Source of the DNA: Paenibacillus sp. V4I7
Lineage (GTDB): Bacteria; Bacillota; Bacilli; Paenibacillales; NBRC-103111
Assembly (NCBI RefSeq): GCF_030817275.1
Contig: NZ_JAUSZD010000002.1
Location: 6,990,001-7,054,000 of the forward strand
Direction: 5' to 3'
Length of the DNA stretch: 64,000 nt
Both the position numbers and the translations under genes were made by a program. How positions within the stretch are numbered: the stretch's first letter is position 1; each line of letters begins with the position of its first letter. A model generated the notes under the pieces. It saw nothing but the letters and a program-made list of their open reading frames with translations. It was not told the DNA's origin and ran no database searches. This document shows positions 28,879 to 37,506 of the stretch, piece after piece.

Positions 28879-29475
28879 TTAATCTCTTCTTCCGCCTCGG
28901 CCACCGCGTTTGGACTCGGTGTTCTTTTTCAAAGACGAAATCCGCTCTTCACTATCTTTAAGGAACCGAGATACTTTATCTTCGAACGAAAACGGTCTAG
29001 CTCCGCCTTGCTGCTTGTTAAAGCCGCCGCGACCACCACCACCGCCGCCTCGATTGAAGCCACCGCCGCCACCTGGACGACCGCCACCACCACCGGGACC
29101 ACCGCTTGGAGGACCACTACGTTCTCCGCCGCTACTTGGACGACCACCTTGGTAGCCTCCTGGACGATCTCCACTTGGACGTCCTTGATAGCTGCTGCCA
29201 CCTGTACGTTCAGGACGAGCTGGTCTTTCCTCAACTGGCTTGTCAACCGTCTGCTTGATCGACAGTCCGATCTTGCCATCCTTGTCCACGTTAATCACTT
29301 TGACCAATACTTTGTCTTCCAGCTTTAAATGGTCATTAACGTCTTTCACATAATTGTCTGCGATCTCCGAAATGTGAACAAGACCGGTAACTCCTTCAGC
29401 AAGCTCGACGAATGCTCCAAAGTGAGTAATCCCCGTCACTCTACCCTCTAACTTGGTGCCAACTTCAATTGCCAT
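28879..29475 (-). CDS. yabR: S1-domain RNA-binding protein YabR with a Gly/Arg-rich tail
   Basis: Residues 4-75 are one S1 domain (VGTKLEGRVTGITHFGAFVEL, GLVHISEIAD, KVLVKVINVDKDGKIGLSIK) of the general stress protein 13 type. Residues 80-165 are a low-complexity stretch of Gly, Arg, Pro and Ser with RGG-like repeats, followed by a short charged helix and GGRGGRRD at the end. B. subtilis YabR is about 130 residues, so the tail is extra here. It probably binds RNA or ribosomes. Confidence 0.88.
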   Translation of the reverse strand: MAIEVGTKLEGRVTGITHFGAFVELAEGVTGLVHISEIADNYVKDVNDHLKLEDKVLVKVINVDKDGKIGLSIKQTVDKPVEERPARPERTGGSSYQGRPSGDRPGGYQGGRPSSGGERSGPPSGGPGGGGGRPGGGGGFNRGGGGGGRGGFNKQQGGARPFSFEDKVSRFLKDSEERISSLKKNTESKRGGRGGRRD

Positions 29476-29583
29476 AAAGTAAAATGTTCCTCCCTTAAAA
29501 TGTTGAAAACACTGGCTACGCCGATTATAACCGATGCAGAAACCACGGTCAACACGGCAACAGCCTCTTCTTCTTGTTGATTT

Positions 29584-29907
29584 TTATTGCGACTTTGAGA
29601 CACTTAGTGGCGTCTCTCCGGTTTTACTATAATGAAAATCTCGACGAATAATTTGATCCAAATATTCGTCATTATGAAGTCGAGCGATTTCTTTCGTTGT
29701 TTGCTCTTTGAGTTTTTGTGACTCTACAAGCTGTTGCTCCATATTCGCTACGACACTACTCTTCTCTTGCAGCTTAGCGAACTGGCCCCAGATGTTCACA
29801 GCAGCCCAGCTCATAAAACATAGGACAAAAATCATAAGAAAACGCAGTCTTCGTTTCGAGCCTACACTGTTGCTGCGCTTGGATGGAACGGTTGCTTTAG
29901 CATGCAT
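29584..29907 (-). CDS. divIC: Cell division protein DivIC/FtsB
   Basis: Bitopic divisome protein that works with FtsL and DivIB. 107 residues: a basic N terminus (KRSNSVGSKRRLRF), one membrane helix (FLMIFVLCFMSWAAVNIW, about 23-40), a coiled coil (KLQEKSSVVANMEQQLVESQ) and a short extracytoplasmic end (HNDEYLDQIIRRDFHYSKTGE). Position between yabQ and yabR is as in B. subtilis. Confidence 0.92.
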   Translation of the reverse strand: MHAKATVPSKRSNSVGSKRRLRFLMIFVLCFMSWAAVNIWGQFAKLQEKSSVVANMEQQLVESQKLKEQTTKEIARLHNDEYLDQIIRRDFHYSKTGETPLSVSKSQ

Positions 29908-29922
29908 GAATAGGAATGCCTC

Positions 29923-30498
29923 CTACTTTGAGAATAACCTGCGATAGATCAATATGATATTACCCTTTAGTTTCTTCAACCAAACAGGGATAACAAAATA
30001 TTTATGCACAGGCCGAGTCATCCAATGGAGTAATCTCCACACAGGATAAAGCAATTGTAGCACAATTCTATAAAGGAATATAGCTACAGCTAGTAAAAAG
30101 CCTAAAATAATCACAGTTAGACGATATAAGCCAATAATCGGTTTAATCAGGATAATTTCGACAGTTTTAGCAATGAAACGGTAGATAGCAATCGTGATTC
30201 GAATGAGAAGCAGTGTAAGACGGATAACCCCAGTGCTGAGGAAGGCAAAATAAAAACAAACGCCAATCCCCATCCCCAGAAAAATAAATACACGAACTTG
30301 TCCTTCATTACTGTAAATGAGCAGACGGAACACGAGGATTGTCGCCACAATCCAATAAACCAGATCAATGAACGGAATCGTCCATCTTGGCAGTCTCAGC
30401 TTGCCAGAGAGCACACGAAACACATCGAAGATCGCACCTATGGCGATTCCGCTCAGGAACATCATGAAGATCGTATGGAACTGAACATTTAGGGTCAC
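29923..30498 (-). CDS. yabQ: Spore cortex biosynthesis protein YabQ
   Basis: Integral membrane protein needed for cortex formation and placed in the outer forespore membrane in B. subtilis. 191 residues with about five membrane helices (TIFMMFLSGIAIGAIFDVFR; FIDLVYWIVATILVFRLLIY; VFIFLGMGIGVCFYFAFLST; ILGFLLAVAIFLYRIVLQLL). GTG start overlapping the yabP stop by GTGA; the ribosome site is weak, so translation probably depends on yabP. Confidence 0.92.
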   Translation of the reverse strand: MTLNVQFHTIFMMFLSGIAIGAIFDVFRVLSGKLRLPRWTIPFIDLVYWIVATILVFRLLIYSNEGQVRVFIFLGMGIGVCFYFAFLSTGVIRLTLLLIRITIAIYRFIAKTVEIILIKPIIGLYRLTVIILGFLLAVAIFLYRIVLQLLYPVWRLLHWMTRPVHKYFVIPVWLKKLKGNIILIYRRLFSK

Positions 30499-30782
30499 TT
30501 GAATAACTTACCAAGGAACCCCTTGGATTTCTCCTGGGTATTTCCGTCCACATAAGCTAATTCGTGAATGATTCCTTCTATGGCGACCAACCCTTGTTCC
30601 AAACTTAAGTTCTTGATGTGCAAATTTTGTCCTTTAATCATCAAGTAGCCCATTTCCGTTTCAAGGAGGAACTCTTCACTGTCAAAGCTTTCTACGTTCA
30701 AAACTCCGGAGATCTCCAAGAGCTTGCGATTCAGCATTTTAATTTCTTGCCGCTTATTCGTGTTTTTCACGGGTTCAATCAT
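30495..30782 (-). CDS. yabP: Spore protein YabP
   Basis: Small soluble sporulation protein (95 residues) needed for the cortex or coat and co-expressed with yabQ under sigma-E in B. subtilis. The core is the YabP/YqfC fold (RKLLEISGVLNVESFDSEEF, LMIKGQNLHIKNLSLEQGLV). The ATG at 30782 has GGAGGGG; the longer frame to 30809 lacks a site. The terminator upstream (30865-30906) means yabP-yabQ have their own promoter. Confidence 0.9.
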   Translation of the reverse strand: MIEPVKNTNKRQEIKMLNRKLLEISGVLNVESFDSEEFLLETEMGYLMIKGQNLHIKNLSLEQGLVAIEGIIHELAYVDGNTQEKSKGFLGKLFK

Positions 30783-30864
30783 GGCCTGTACCCCTCCTTC
30801 ATCTATCATTACGATATGGGAGGATGTCCTCTTTTAGAACCATGCATAGCTATCAATCAAATAT

Positions 30865-30906
30865 AAAAATAGCCCAAGACCCCTATTCAGGAATCTCAGG
30901 CTATTT
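30865..30906 (-). terminator. Terminator of rqcP
   Basis: Minus strand AAATAGCC / GGCTATTT outer stem with a longer inner part that includes G-T pairs, ending in TTTTTA, 15 bases past the rqcP stop. Confidence 0.85.
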
Positions 30907-30920
30907 AACAACTTGCAGGG

Positions 30921-31184
30921 TTATTCGGATTGAAAAGCTTCTTCCTTGAGCAGCGTGTACATCTGAGCAGCGTCTTCCTTGCGGGTCGACTCCGACAGAA
31001 CTTCCACTCGAATCGTCACTTTTTTCTGACCGAATTGAATAGAGAGCTCATCTCCGACTTTCACGTGTGTACTCGCTTTGGCATCTCTACCGTTAATCCA
31101 GACACGCCCTTGATCGGACACATCCTTCGCCACGGTGCGACGTTTAATGAGACGAGATACTTTGAGAAACTTATCGATACGCAT
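30921..31184 (-). CDS. rqcP: Ribosome quality control factor RqcP (S4 domain)
   Basis: 87 residues built of a single S4 RNA-binding domain (MRIDKFLKVSRLIKRRTVAK, RVWINGRDAKASTHVKVGDEL) with a short tail. RqcP (YabO, Hsp15 family) binds stalled 50S subunits with RqcH during alanine tailing. The start overlaps the HU stop by one base (TAATG), so it is translated right after HU. Confidence 0.92.
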   Translation of the reverse strand: MRIDKFLKVSRLIKRRTVAKDVSDQGRVWINGRDAKASTHVKVGDELSIQFGQKKVTIRVEVLSESTRKEDAAQMYTLLKEEAFQSE

Positions 31185-31456
31185 TATTTTACAGCGTCTT
31201 TAAGCTTGTTGCCCGCTTTGAAAGCAGGAACATTGGATTCCGCGATCACGATTGGGTTGCCTGTTTGTGGGTTACGGCCTGTACGACCAGAACGTTTGCG
31301 AGTTTCGAATGTTCCGAAACCGATTAATTGAACTTTATCTCCGGATGAAAGAGCGTCCGTTACTTCACCAAGGAATCCGTTAAGTACAACTTCAACGTCT
31401 TTCTTAGTAAGTCCGCTTTTTTCTGCAATGTTGTTGATCAAATCTGTTTTGTTCAT
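31184..31456 (-). CDS. hup: DNA-binding protein HU
   Basis: Histone-like protein of 90 residues: MNKTDLINNIAEKSGLTKKD, the beta-arm FGTFETRKRSGRTGRNPQTG and DNA-contacting end (IVIAESNVPAFKAGNKLKDA). It matches the full-length HU family without extras. B. subtilis has its hbs gene elsewhere; here HU lies between mazG and rqcP, so nucleoid and ribosome rescue proteins share a transcript. Confidence 0.95.
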   Translation of the reverse strand: MNKTDLINNIAEKSGLTKKDVEVVLNGFLGEVTDALSSGDKVQLIGFGTFETRKRSGRTGRNPQTGNPIVIAESNVPAFKAGNKLKDAVK

Positions 31457-31620
31457 GTGGTTTCTTTACCTCCCAAAAATGTTTGAAGATCTAGTCTTCT
31501 ACTATGTAGCCATTTTGCAAAGCTGAGAGACTTTGAATTTTTTTCAAAGATCTCTATCTTATATTTCCATATTCAACCTTACACCAAATCTAGTATTCTG
31601 CTTTTTTCGGCAAAATCCTT

Positions 31621-33144
31621 CTAACTCTGGCCAAGTTTTGCAACTTTTTTTGCTTCTTGCCATAAATTTTCCATCTCTGATAATTCAGTTTGTTCAAAAG
31701 AAAGCCCTCTTAAACGTAGCTGATCTTCAATATACGAAAATCTTTGGATGAATTTGCGGTTCGTCTGCGCGATCGCCTCTTCCGGATCAACCTTCAGAAA
31801 TCTAGCGACATTGACGATCGAGAAAAGGACGTCTCCCAGCTCCTCGAGCCGATCTTGAGCCCCTACATCGGATGGATTAGCGATGGCTTCGCGAAGCTCA
31901 GTCAACTCTTCTTCCACCTTATTCAGGACATCCTCGAGCTCTGACCAGTCAAAACCAACTGTCGCCGCCTTCTTCTGAAGCTTCAGCGCCTTCATAAGGC
32001 CTGGCAGCTCGCGTGGCACACCGTCCAGTACGGATTGCTTCGTGACATCAATGCCTTTCTTACGCTTCTCCTCCGCCTTCATGGCATTCCAGTTCACAAG
32101 AGCTTCGTCGGCATCCTCAGCCTTGTTCTCACCGAATACATGAGGATGACGGCGGATGAGTTTCTCATTCAATGTGGCGATGACATCATAAACGGTGAAC
32201 GTGCCAATTTCCTCTTCCATCTGCGCATGCAGCATCACTTGTAAAAGCAGATCGCCGAGTTCCTCACACATATGCTCCGGATCGTCTTCGTCTATTGTTT
32301 CAAGAACCTCATACGCTTCCTCGATGAGATTTTTGCGCAGGCTGGCATGCGTCTGCTCACGATCCCAGGGGCAGCCTTCCGGGCTGCGCAGGATTTGAAC
32401 AATTTCATGCAATCGGCCAAAAGTGCGGTAATAATCTTCATCCTTTTCACTTTTCGGCACCCAGACAAGGGAAAGATTGCCGTACCCCTTCACATGATCA
32501 AGCTCATGCAGGGGGACCTCGATAATCTGTTCCTCTCCAGCCACACCCAAGGAATGACCAACGACAACACGGTAATCATCCGAATAAGCATCCATGAGGC
32601 TAATCTTAAGATCTGATGCCGTAAGACTATCATACACTTGTCCAATAACCGTATGAAGCTGCGGATTAAGAGTATAACGGCTCAGGCTTGTCGCGTCAAG
32701 CAATTGAAAGCCATCAATCGGGTCAAAACCAAAACGTAGAAACGCCTGATCCAGAAAACTCTCCCCGCCGATGATTTGGAGCGAAATGCCCTCAGACGGA
32801 CAGCGTTGTTTCAGAAGCTGCACCGTGTATTCAGCCACCATCGGATGGCCTGGCACCGCATAAATAACCTCAGAAGATTGCGTCATGGCGGATTGGATGA
32901 GCGCCTCTGCGATCGATTCGTACACTTGTTCGAAGGTTTGGTGCGCTAGGTAATTCTCATCAAACGTTTGGTAAGGAATCTGGTTCGTATCCAGCATCTG
33001 AACCATCGGGTGATCCAGCGTTCGCAGGTATAGCACGGCTTGCTCCTTGGCAGCCACTTGCAGCTTTTTCCAGACACCTAGTGTAAGCTGGTCTTCGTCT
33101 CCCGTTCCGAGTCCGAGGACGGTTATTTGCAGGTTAGTTGACAT
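31621..33144 (-). CDS. mazG: MazG nucleotide pyrophosphohydrolase fused to a tetrapyrrole-methylase-like domain
   Basis: 507 residues. Residues 5-230 resemble SAM-dependent tetrapyrrole methylases (VLGLGTGDEDQLTLGVWKK, VIYAVPGHPMVAEYTVQLL); the rest holds two MazG domains, with EEAYEVLETIDEDD and EELGDLLLQVMLHAQ, and EEELTELREAIAN and EELGDVLFSIVNVARFL. MazG hydrolyses NTPs and dNTPs to monophosphates and cleans the pool of abnormal nucleotides. The fusion is standard in Bacillales (YabN). Confidence 0.93.
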   Translation of the reverse strand: MSTNLQITVLGLGTGDEDQLTLGVWKKLQVAAKEQAVLYLRTLDHPMVQMLDTNQIPYQTFDENYLAHQTFEQVYESIAEALIQSAMTQSSEVIYAVPGHPMVAEYTVQLLKQRCPSEGISLQIIGGESFLDQAFLRFGFDPIDGFQLLDATSLSRYTLNPQLHTVIGQVYDSLTASDLKISLMDAYSDDYRVVVGHSLGVAGEEQIIEVPLHELDHVKGYGNLSLVWVPKSEKDEDYYRTFGRLHEIVQILRSPEGCPWDREQTHASLRKNLIEEAYEVLETIDEDDPEHMCEELGDLLLQVMLHAQMEEEIGTFTVYDVIATLNEKLIRRHPHVFGENKAEDADEALVNWNAMKAEEKRKKGIDVTKQSVLDGVPRELPGLMKALKLQKKAATVGFDWSELEDVLNKVEEELTELREAIANPSDVGAQDRLEELGDVLFSIVNVARFLKVDPEEAIAQTNRKFIQRFSYIEDQLRLRGLSFEQTELSEMENLWQEAKKVAKLGQS

Positions 33145-33334
33145 GTAGGAAACACCTCCTGATTAATGGTTAACTGCTGTGTGTAAGGTAAAAAATATTT
33201 GAACACTTGCAGGGAACATGAGGACACTTGAACCGTTTTCTGGGGCTTCTACATGTCAGTCAAAGTTGTGAACTCCAGTTTTCGTTTATAAAGTCATTGC
33301 TAGTACATGTAAATGAGCATCCGTGGTTACCAAT

Positions 33335-33518
33335 GTTGTATTTTCTGCAACTATTCCCACTCCAAAAGGCCATTTGTCATGTTCAAGTTGTAGTTTGTAC
33401 AACATTTCGAACCCATTTGTTGCTAAATAGCCTGTATAGGGCCTAAATTATTGTACATTATGCAACATCGGAGGGAAAGAGGCGGGATCTAGGCAGACAT
33501 TGTTGCACTTTCTACAAC
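33335..33518. repeat. Four 17-bp palindromes GTTGYA-N5-TRCAAC in the mazG-yabM gap
   Basis: Copies at 33335-33351 (GTTGTA TTTTC TGCAAC), 33387-33403 (GTTGTA GTTTG TACAAC), 33450-33466 (ATTGTA CATTA TGCAAC) and 33502-33518 (GTTGCA CTTTC TACAAC). Centre-to-centre distances are 52, 63 and 52 bases, close to 5, 6 and 5 turns of DNA. A lone half-site (TTTGTTGC) is at 33416. The gap 33145-33653 shows no gene on either strand. Confidence 0.8.
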
Positions 33519-33653
33519 ATCTTCAACCGAGAATATGAATTCATTCTTCAGCTCATCCAGCAACCTCAAGTGAGCATATATGACAATGGATTTCGATTTA
33601 AGACACCTCAATGTAGAAAAAGATTAGCATTCACTCATGTTCATAGGCAATCC

Positions 33654-35489
33654 CTAGCCTCGGTCGCGAGGGCCGGCGGATGCCTTAGTCGGCCATAGCT
33701 TCGCCAGGACCGGCGCCAGCTTCCGGTCCAGCTCTGGCATCAGCCGCAGCTCCTCGCGGCTGATACTGCCGCTGCGCAGCAGCGCAAGCGCGTAGACGGC
33801 TGCACCGCCGACTACGCAAACCAAGGCGATTGCGCTAGCGCTCAATCGCTCAGGTACGTGCCACGCCGCCGCAGCAGGCATGGCCAGAAGCTGCAGCGCT
33901 GCGAGGCAGCCGCCCATCAGCCCCACGGCAAGCAGCGGACTGACGGCGTACGGCCGCAGCGCGAAGCGCGCCCCGGTGCAGCGGCGCAGCTGCACCAGAT
34001 TCAGCCCCGCCGCAGCGGCATAGGCGATCACCGCGCTCAGCGCGGCGCCGTCGATGCCCCAGCGGGGCATGAGCACCACATTGCCTAGTGCTTTCAGCAC
34101 GATGGCAACGAGCAGGGCCTTCACCGGCGTGCGGATCGCGCCGGCGCCCTGGAGAACGCTGGCCGAGACAGCGTTCACCGTACTAAACAAGGCCGTGAAG
34201 GCCAGCACGGCCATCGTCCAGCTGGCCTCATCACTTTTGTATAGCATCACGTTAATCGGCACTGCTGCAAAGGCAAGTCCGAACGAGGCTCCGAGCCCGA
34301 TAAGCCAGGAAAGCCTTATCGCCATCTCAGCCCTAAAGCCAATGAGTTCGTCCTGCCTTCTTGCCTTGGCTTCTGCTAGAGCAGGAACTAGCACGGCGGA
34401 CATAGAGGAAGCGATCATGACAACGAGCTGAACGAGAGGAAACCCTCGGTTATAAAGCCCGAACTGCCGCATGGCCTCCTCCTCGCTCCCTTGCGCAGCC
34501 TCGAGAAGCCGCGGCATGGTAAACGTGTCGACAAGCGTGAGTAGAGGAACCACGATAGCGCCTAAACAAACTGGAATCGCATAAGCCGTAATGCGTTTCG
34601 CCCAGTCCCAGGAAGAGAGTTCCTTGGGCGGCATCATGTCTTTTCGCTTTTCATTCGACCCCTGCCAATTCAGTTCTTTCGACAGCAGCCCGTCACCTTC
34701 ACTCATTACATCCTGCCTCTGTCCCTCTGTATCCCCAGACTGCCACCGATCCTCTTCATTCACTCCATGCTCCCGTATCCGTTCCCGCTCCTGTCTCATC
34801 GCCCTCCGCCAATAAACATACATCACCAACAGCCCAGCCGCAGCACCTGTCACGGAGCCAAACGTTGCTCCAGCAGCAATCCACTCCTCGTCATAAGCTA
34901 AGGCCACCATATAGAGCAGCAGCGCGACCATGGTGATCACCCTTATAAGCTGCTCAATCACTTGTGAAACAGCCGTAGGCACCATATTTTGATACCCTTG
35001 GAAATAACCGCGCAGGACAGCAAGCATCGGGGATAGCAGCAGCGCGAAGGATACGCTTCGGATCGCCCTCTCTGTCTGGCTAATTCCAATCCAACGGGCA
35101 ATCTCACTTGCTCCGAAGTACAACAGAACAAACATTACAAAACCGGAGCTCATTAAAATGGCTGTGGAGACATGGACAATACGTCTAGCCCCTTGATAAT
35201 CACCTTCAATAGCTCGTTCGGCTACGAACTTGGATACGGCTACCGGAAATCCAGCTGTGGCCGCAAACAAAATTAGAATATAGAGCGGATAAACCGCATT
35301 ATAAATACCAAAAGCCGTATCACCGGCTACATTTTGCAGCGGAATCTTCTGCAGTGTTCCCAATAGTTTAGAGAGAATAGCGGCAGCCCCAAGGAGAGCA
35401 GCACCTCTTAACAGCTTGGCACCCTGTTTACCGACATTCCTCTGGAGCTCCTCTTTATTACCTTGATGCCCCTTGTCGGTGTCCCCCAT
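33654..35489 (-). CDS. yabM: MOP-family lipid flippase-like membrane protein YabM
   Basis: 611 residues with about 14 membrane helices. It belongs to the polysaccharide-transport branch of the MOP exporters (MurJ/SpoVB type): LRGAALLGAAAILSKLLGTL, GIYNAVYPLYILILFAATAGFPVAVSKFV, GYFQGYQNMVPTAVSQVIEQ. A hydrophilic loop of about 65 residues (235-300, rich in Glu, Arg and Ser) interrupts the middle. B. subtilis has yabM at the same site between spoVT and mazG. GC content is highest in the last third. Substrate is inferred to be a cell-wall lipid carrier. Confidence 0.87.
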   Translation of the reverse strand: MGDTDKGHQGNKEELQRNVGKQGAKLLRGAALLGAAAILSKLLGTLQKIPLQNVAGDTAFGIYNAVYPLYILILFAATAGFPVAVSKFVAERAIEGDYQGARRIVHVSTAILMSSGFVMFVLLYFGASEIARWIGISQTERAIRSVSFALLLSPMLAVLRGYFQGYQNMVPTAVSQVIEQLIRVITMVALLLYMVALAYDEEWIAAGATFGSVTGAAAGLLVMYVYWRRAMRQERERIREHGVNEEDRWQSGDTEGQRQDVMSEGDGLLSKELNWQGSNEKRKDMMPPKELSSWDWAKRITAYAIPVCLGAIVVPLLTLVDTFTMPRLLEAAQGSEEEAMRQFGLYNRGFPLVQLVVMIASSMSAVLVPALAEAKARRQDELIGFRAEMAIRLSWLIGLGASFGLAFAAVPINVMLYKSDEASWTMAVLAFTALFSTVNAVSASVLQGAGAIRTPVKALLVAIVLKALGNVVLMPRWGIDGAALSAVIAYAAAAGLNLVQLRRCTGARFALRPYAVSPLLAVGLMGGCLAALQLLAMPAAAAWHVPERLSASAIALVCVVGGAAVYALALLRSGSISREELRLMPELDRKLAPVLAKLWPTKASAGPRDRG

Positions 35490-35555
35490 CTTACTTCTCC
35501 TCTACCCTGACTTCACGCATATAGACATATTATAACGAAATCAGCCATGGCAGAC

Positions 35556-35604
35556 AAAAAAAGCTTCACTTACAGATGCAGGGGCATCTCGGTAAGGAAG
35601 CCTT
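35556..35604 (-). terminator. Terminator of spoVT
   Basis: Minus strand hairpin GGCTTC...GAGATGC / GCATCT...GAAGC, then seven T, 18 bases past the spoVT stop. Confidence 0.8.
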
Positions 35605-35621
35605 TATGTCTTATTTTTCTT

Positions 35622-36164
35622 TCATTGCTCCATCTGCTTGGCCAAAAATCCAGCCGCTGTCTCTACCATCTTAACTTCCATATTCCCCATTTTCACATTC
35701 TCATCTTTGGAGAGCAAAATGACACATCCAATAGGGTCGCCACCAGCTACAATCGGAGCGGCTACAAAAGAAGAGAATGTTTCACTTGTATCCTTGATAA
35801 GCTCAAATTGACCACTGCCACTTTCCAGAATCGCTTTGCGATTTTCCATACAGGATTCAATGATCGATCCAACCGACTTTTCGAAATAGTCCTTTTTGGA
35901 CCCCCCAGCCATCGCAATAATGTTATCTCGATCTGAGATCAGGGCCACGTGATTCGTGCTTTCAAATAACGATTCCGCATATTCCTTGGCAAAATCACCA
36001 AGTTCACCGATAGGTGAATACTTCTTAAGAATAACTTCACCATCTCGATCCACGAAAATTTCCAAAGGGTCACCTTCGCGAATGCGTAGTGTGCGTCGTA
36101 TTTCCTTGGGAATAACAACTCTCCCTAAATCATCTATCCGACGGACAATTCCAGTTGCTTTCAT
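35622..36164 (-). CDS. spoVT: Stage V sporulation regulator SpoVT
   Basis: Forespore transcription factor that modulates sigma-G genes. N-terminal AbrB-type swapped-hairpin DNA-binding domain ([37 protein letters not shown]) and C-terminal GAF-like domain (GSGQFELIKDTSETFSSFVA, GCVILLSKDENVKMG). 180 residues, the same as B. subtilis. The ATG follows AGAGGT. The 244-base upstream gap shows no convincing sigma-G promoter by eye. Confidence 0.95.
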   Translation of the reverse strand: MKATGIVRRIDDLGRVVIPKEIRRTLRIREGDPLEIFVDRDGEVILKKYSPIGELGDFAKEYAESLFESTNHVALISDRDNIIAMAGGSKKDYFEKSVGSIIESCMENRKAILESGSGQFELIKDTSETFSSFVAAPIVAGGDPIGCVILLSKDENVKMGNMEVKMVETAAGFLAKQMEQ

Positions 36165-36369
36165 ACCTCTAGATGCCTCACTTTCCGCTCAGTAATTAGA
36201 TACGACAGGAGCATGAAATCTTGTATGCTAGATCGGGATTTGGTGGGAACTCGAATTCTATCCATAGTATTCTTCACTTCCCATTCTTCTATGCAGACGC
36301 TTTTACTACGGAATTTACTTTATTTAGCTTTGCATCCTGCTGCGCTTATCATGTCCAAAAATAACAAAT

Positions 36370-36400
36370 AAAAACAGGATGCCCGTTATCGGACATCCTG
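36370..36400 (-). terminator. Terminator of prsA
   Basis: Minus strand CAGGATG-TCCG-ATAA-CGGG-CATCCTG followed by TTTTT, 8 bases past the prsA stop. Confidence 0.9.
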
Positions 36401-36408
36401 GTAAGTTC

Positions 36409-37506
36409 TTACTTTGCAGCTGGACTTGCCGCCGGGCTTGCTGCCGGACTTGCAGCAGGAGCTGGGCTCGCTTCCGGTTTCGGCAGATTATTGGTTTGAA
36501 TCAAATTCGGGTATTCTTTCTCTGCAAATTCAGATAGAGATTTCTCCGCAAGCTGAGATTTGATTTGTGTTTTGAGCGTATCATCCAGTGGCTTCGTGCT
36601 TCTGGACTCCACTTTCATCACGTGGTATCCGAAAGAGGATTCAACAGGATCACTGATTGTGTTCAAAGGAAGCGTACTAGCTGCTTCTTTGAATTCAGGT
36701 ACCCATTGATTGATATCTGCATCTTTATACGTACCGCCAGCGTCTTTGGAGCCTGGATCGTCGGAGAATTCTTTCGCAAGCGCTGCGAAATCGCCGCCTT
36801 TATCCAGTTTACTTTTTACATCCTTGGCTCTGGTTAAAGCTTCTTCTTTGGTGCGCAGATCTGCTTGAGTTGCCGCATCTTTCAATGAAATCAGAATATG
36901 GCTAACTGTTGCAATATCAAAGGCATGAGTAGCTGCTTGTTCTTTGTAGGCATCCTGAACAGCTTGATCAGTGATTTTACTCTCCATGCTGCCCATCGTG
37001 TAGAAGCTCATTTTCATTAATGACTCGATATCCTTAAGCTCGATACCATTGTCTTTCAACTGCTTGTCCATTCCGCCTTCTTGCTTACCGAAATAATCGG
37101 TGATGGCTTTCATTTGCTCCGTCACTTGTTTATCTGCATCAGCTTTCACTTTATCGTCTGCTTTGGCAGATAGAACACGGAAAGTTACCATTTGCTTCAA
37201 CATATCTTGTTGAAAAGCTGGATCTGTCATGAATTGCGCTAGCTGCGGTGAAAACATTTTGTTCACATTGATGAAAGAGTCAAACTCGCCGCGCGTAATT
37301 TTACCGCCTTCTTTATACGTAGCAATTACGTCACTCGGGTTACCAGCTGCTGCTGCAGTAGAGGCCGGTGAAGGTGAAGCTGTTGCTGCACCTTCCTTTT
37401 TACTTCCACATGCACTTAGGACTGAAAATGCAAGGAGCAATGCTACCATGCTTAAAATCCATTTTTTCGAAAAACGTCGTTGTACACTAGTATCATTTGG
37501 CAACAT
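36409..37506 (-). CDS. prsA: Foldase lipoprotein PrsA
   Basis: Extracytoplasmic parvulin-type chaperone on the outer face of the membrane. Signal peptide WILSMVALLLAFSVLSAC with a lipobox LSAC, a Ser/Pro/Ala linker (about 40-55), a SurA-like helical region and the parvulin domain (VSHILISLKD, FAALAKEFSDDPGSKDAGG, SSFGYHVMKVESR). The C terminus repeats ASPA four to five times, which is not part of the fold. The start lies inside the last codons of mfd (14-base overlap), after AAAGGGG. B. subtilis has prsA elsewhere. Confidence 0.93.
   Translation of the reverse strand: MLPNDTSVQRRFSKKWILSMVALLLAFSVLSACGSKKEGAATASPSPASTAAAAGNPSDVIATYKEGGKITRGEFDSFINVNKMFSPQLAQFMTDPAFQQDMLKQMVTFRVLSAKADDKVKADADKQVTEQMKAITDYFGKQEGGMDKQLKDNGIELKDIESLMKMSFYTMGSMESKITDQAVQDAYKEQAATHAFDIATVSHILISLKDAATQADLRTKEEALTRAKDVKSKLDKGGDFAALAKEFSDDPGSKDAGGTYKDADINQWVPEFKEAASTLPLNTISDPVESSFGYHVMKVESRSTKPLDDTLKTQIKSQLAEKSLSEFAEKEYPNLIQTNNLPKPEASPAPAASPAASPAASPAAK

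Noticed and set aside
28822-29328. Thr/Ala-rich plus-strand frame opposite yabR
   Set aside because: Antisense of the Gly/Arg-rich codons; low complexity and no support.
31525-31560. TTTGAA...TTCAAA hairpin between mazG and HU as a terminator
   Set aside because: The stem is short and AT-rich and has no T run after it in the right direction.
32272-32616. Plus-strand frame opposite mazG
   Set aside because: Shadow of a conserved coding gene on the other strand.
33335-33518. Possible CRISPR array
   Set aside because: Repeats are only 17 bp, imperfect, with unequal spacing and no cas genes near; the palindrome explanation fits better.
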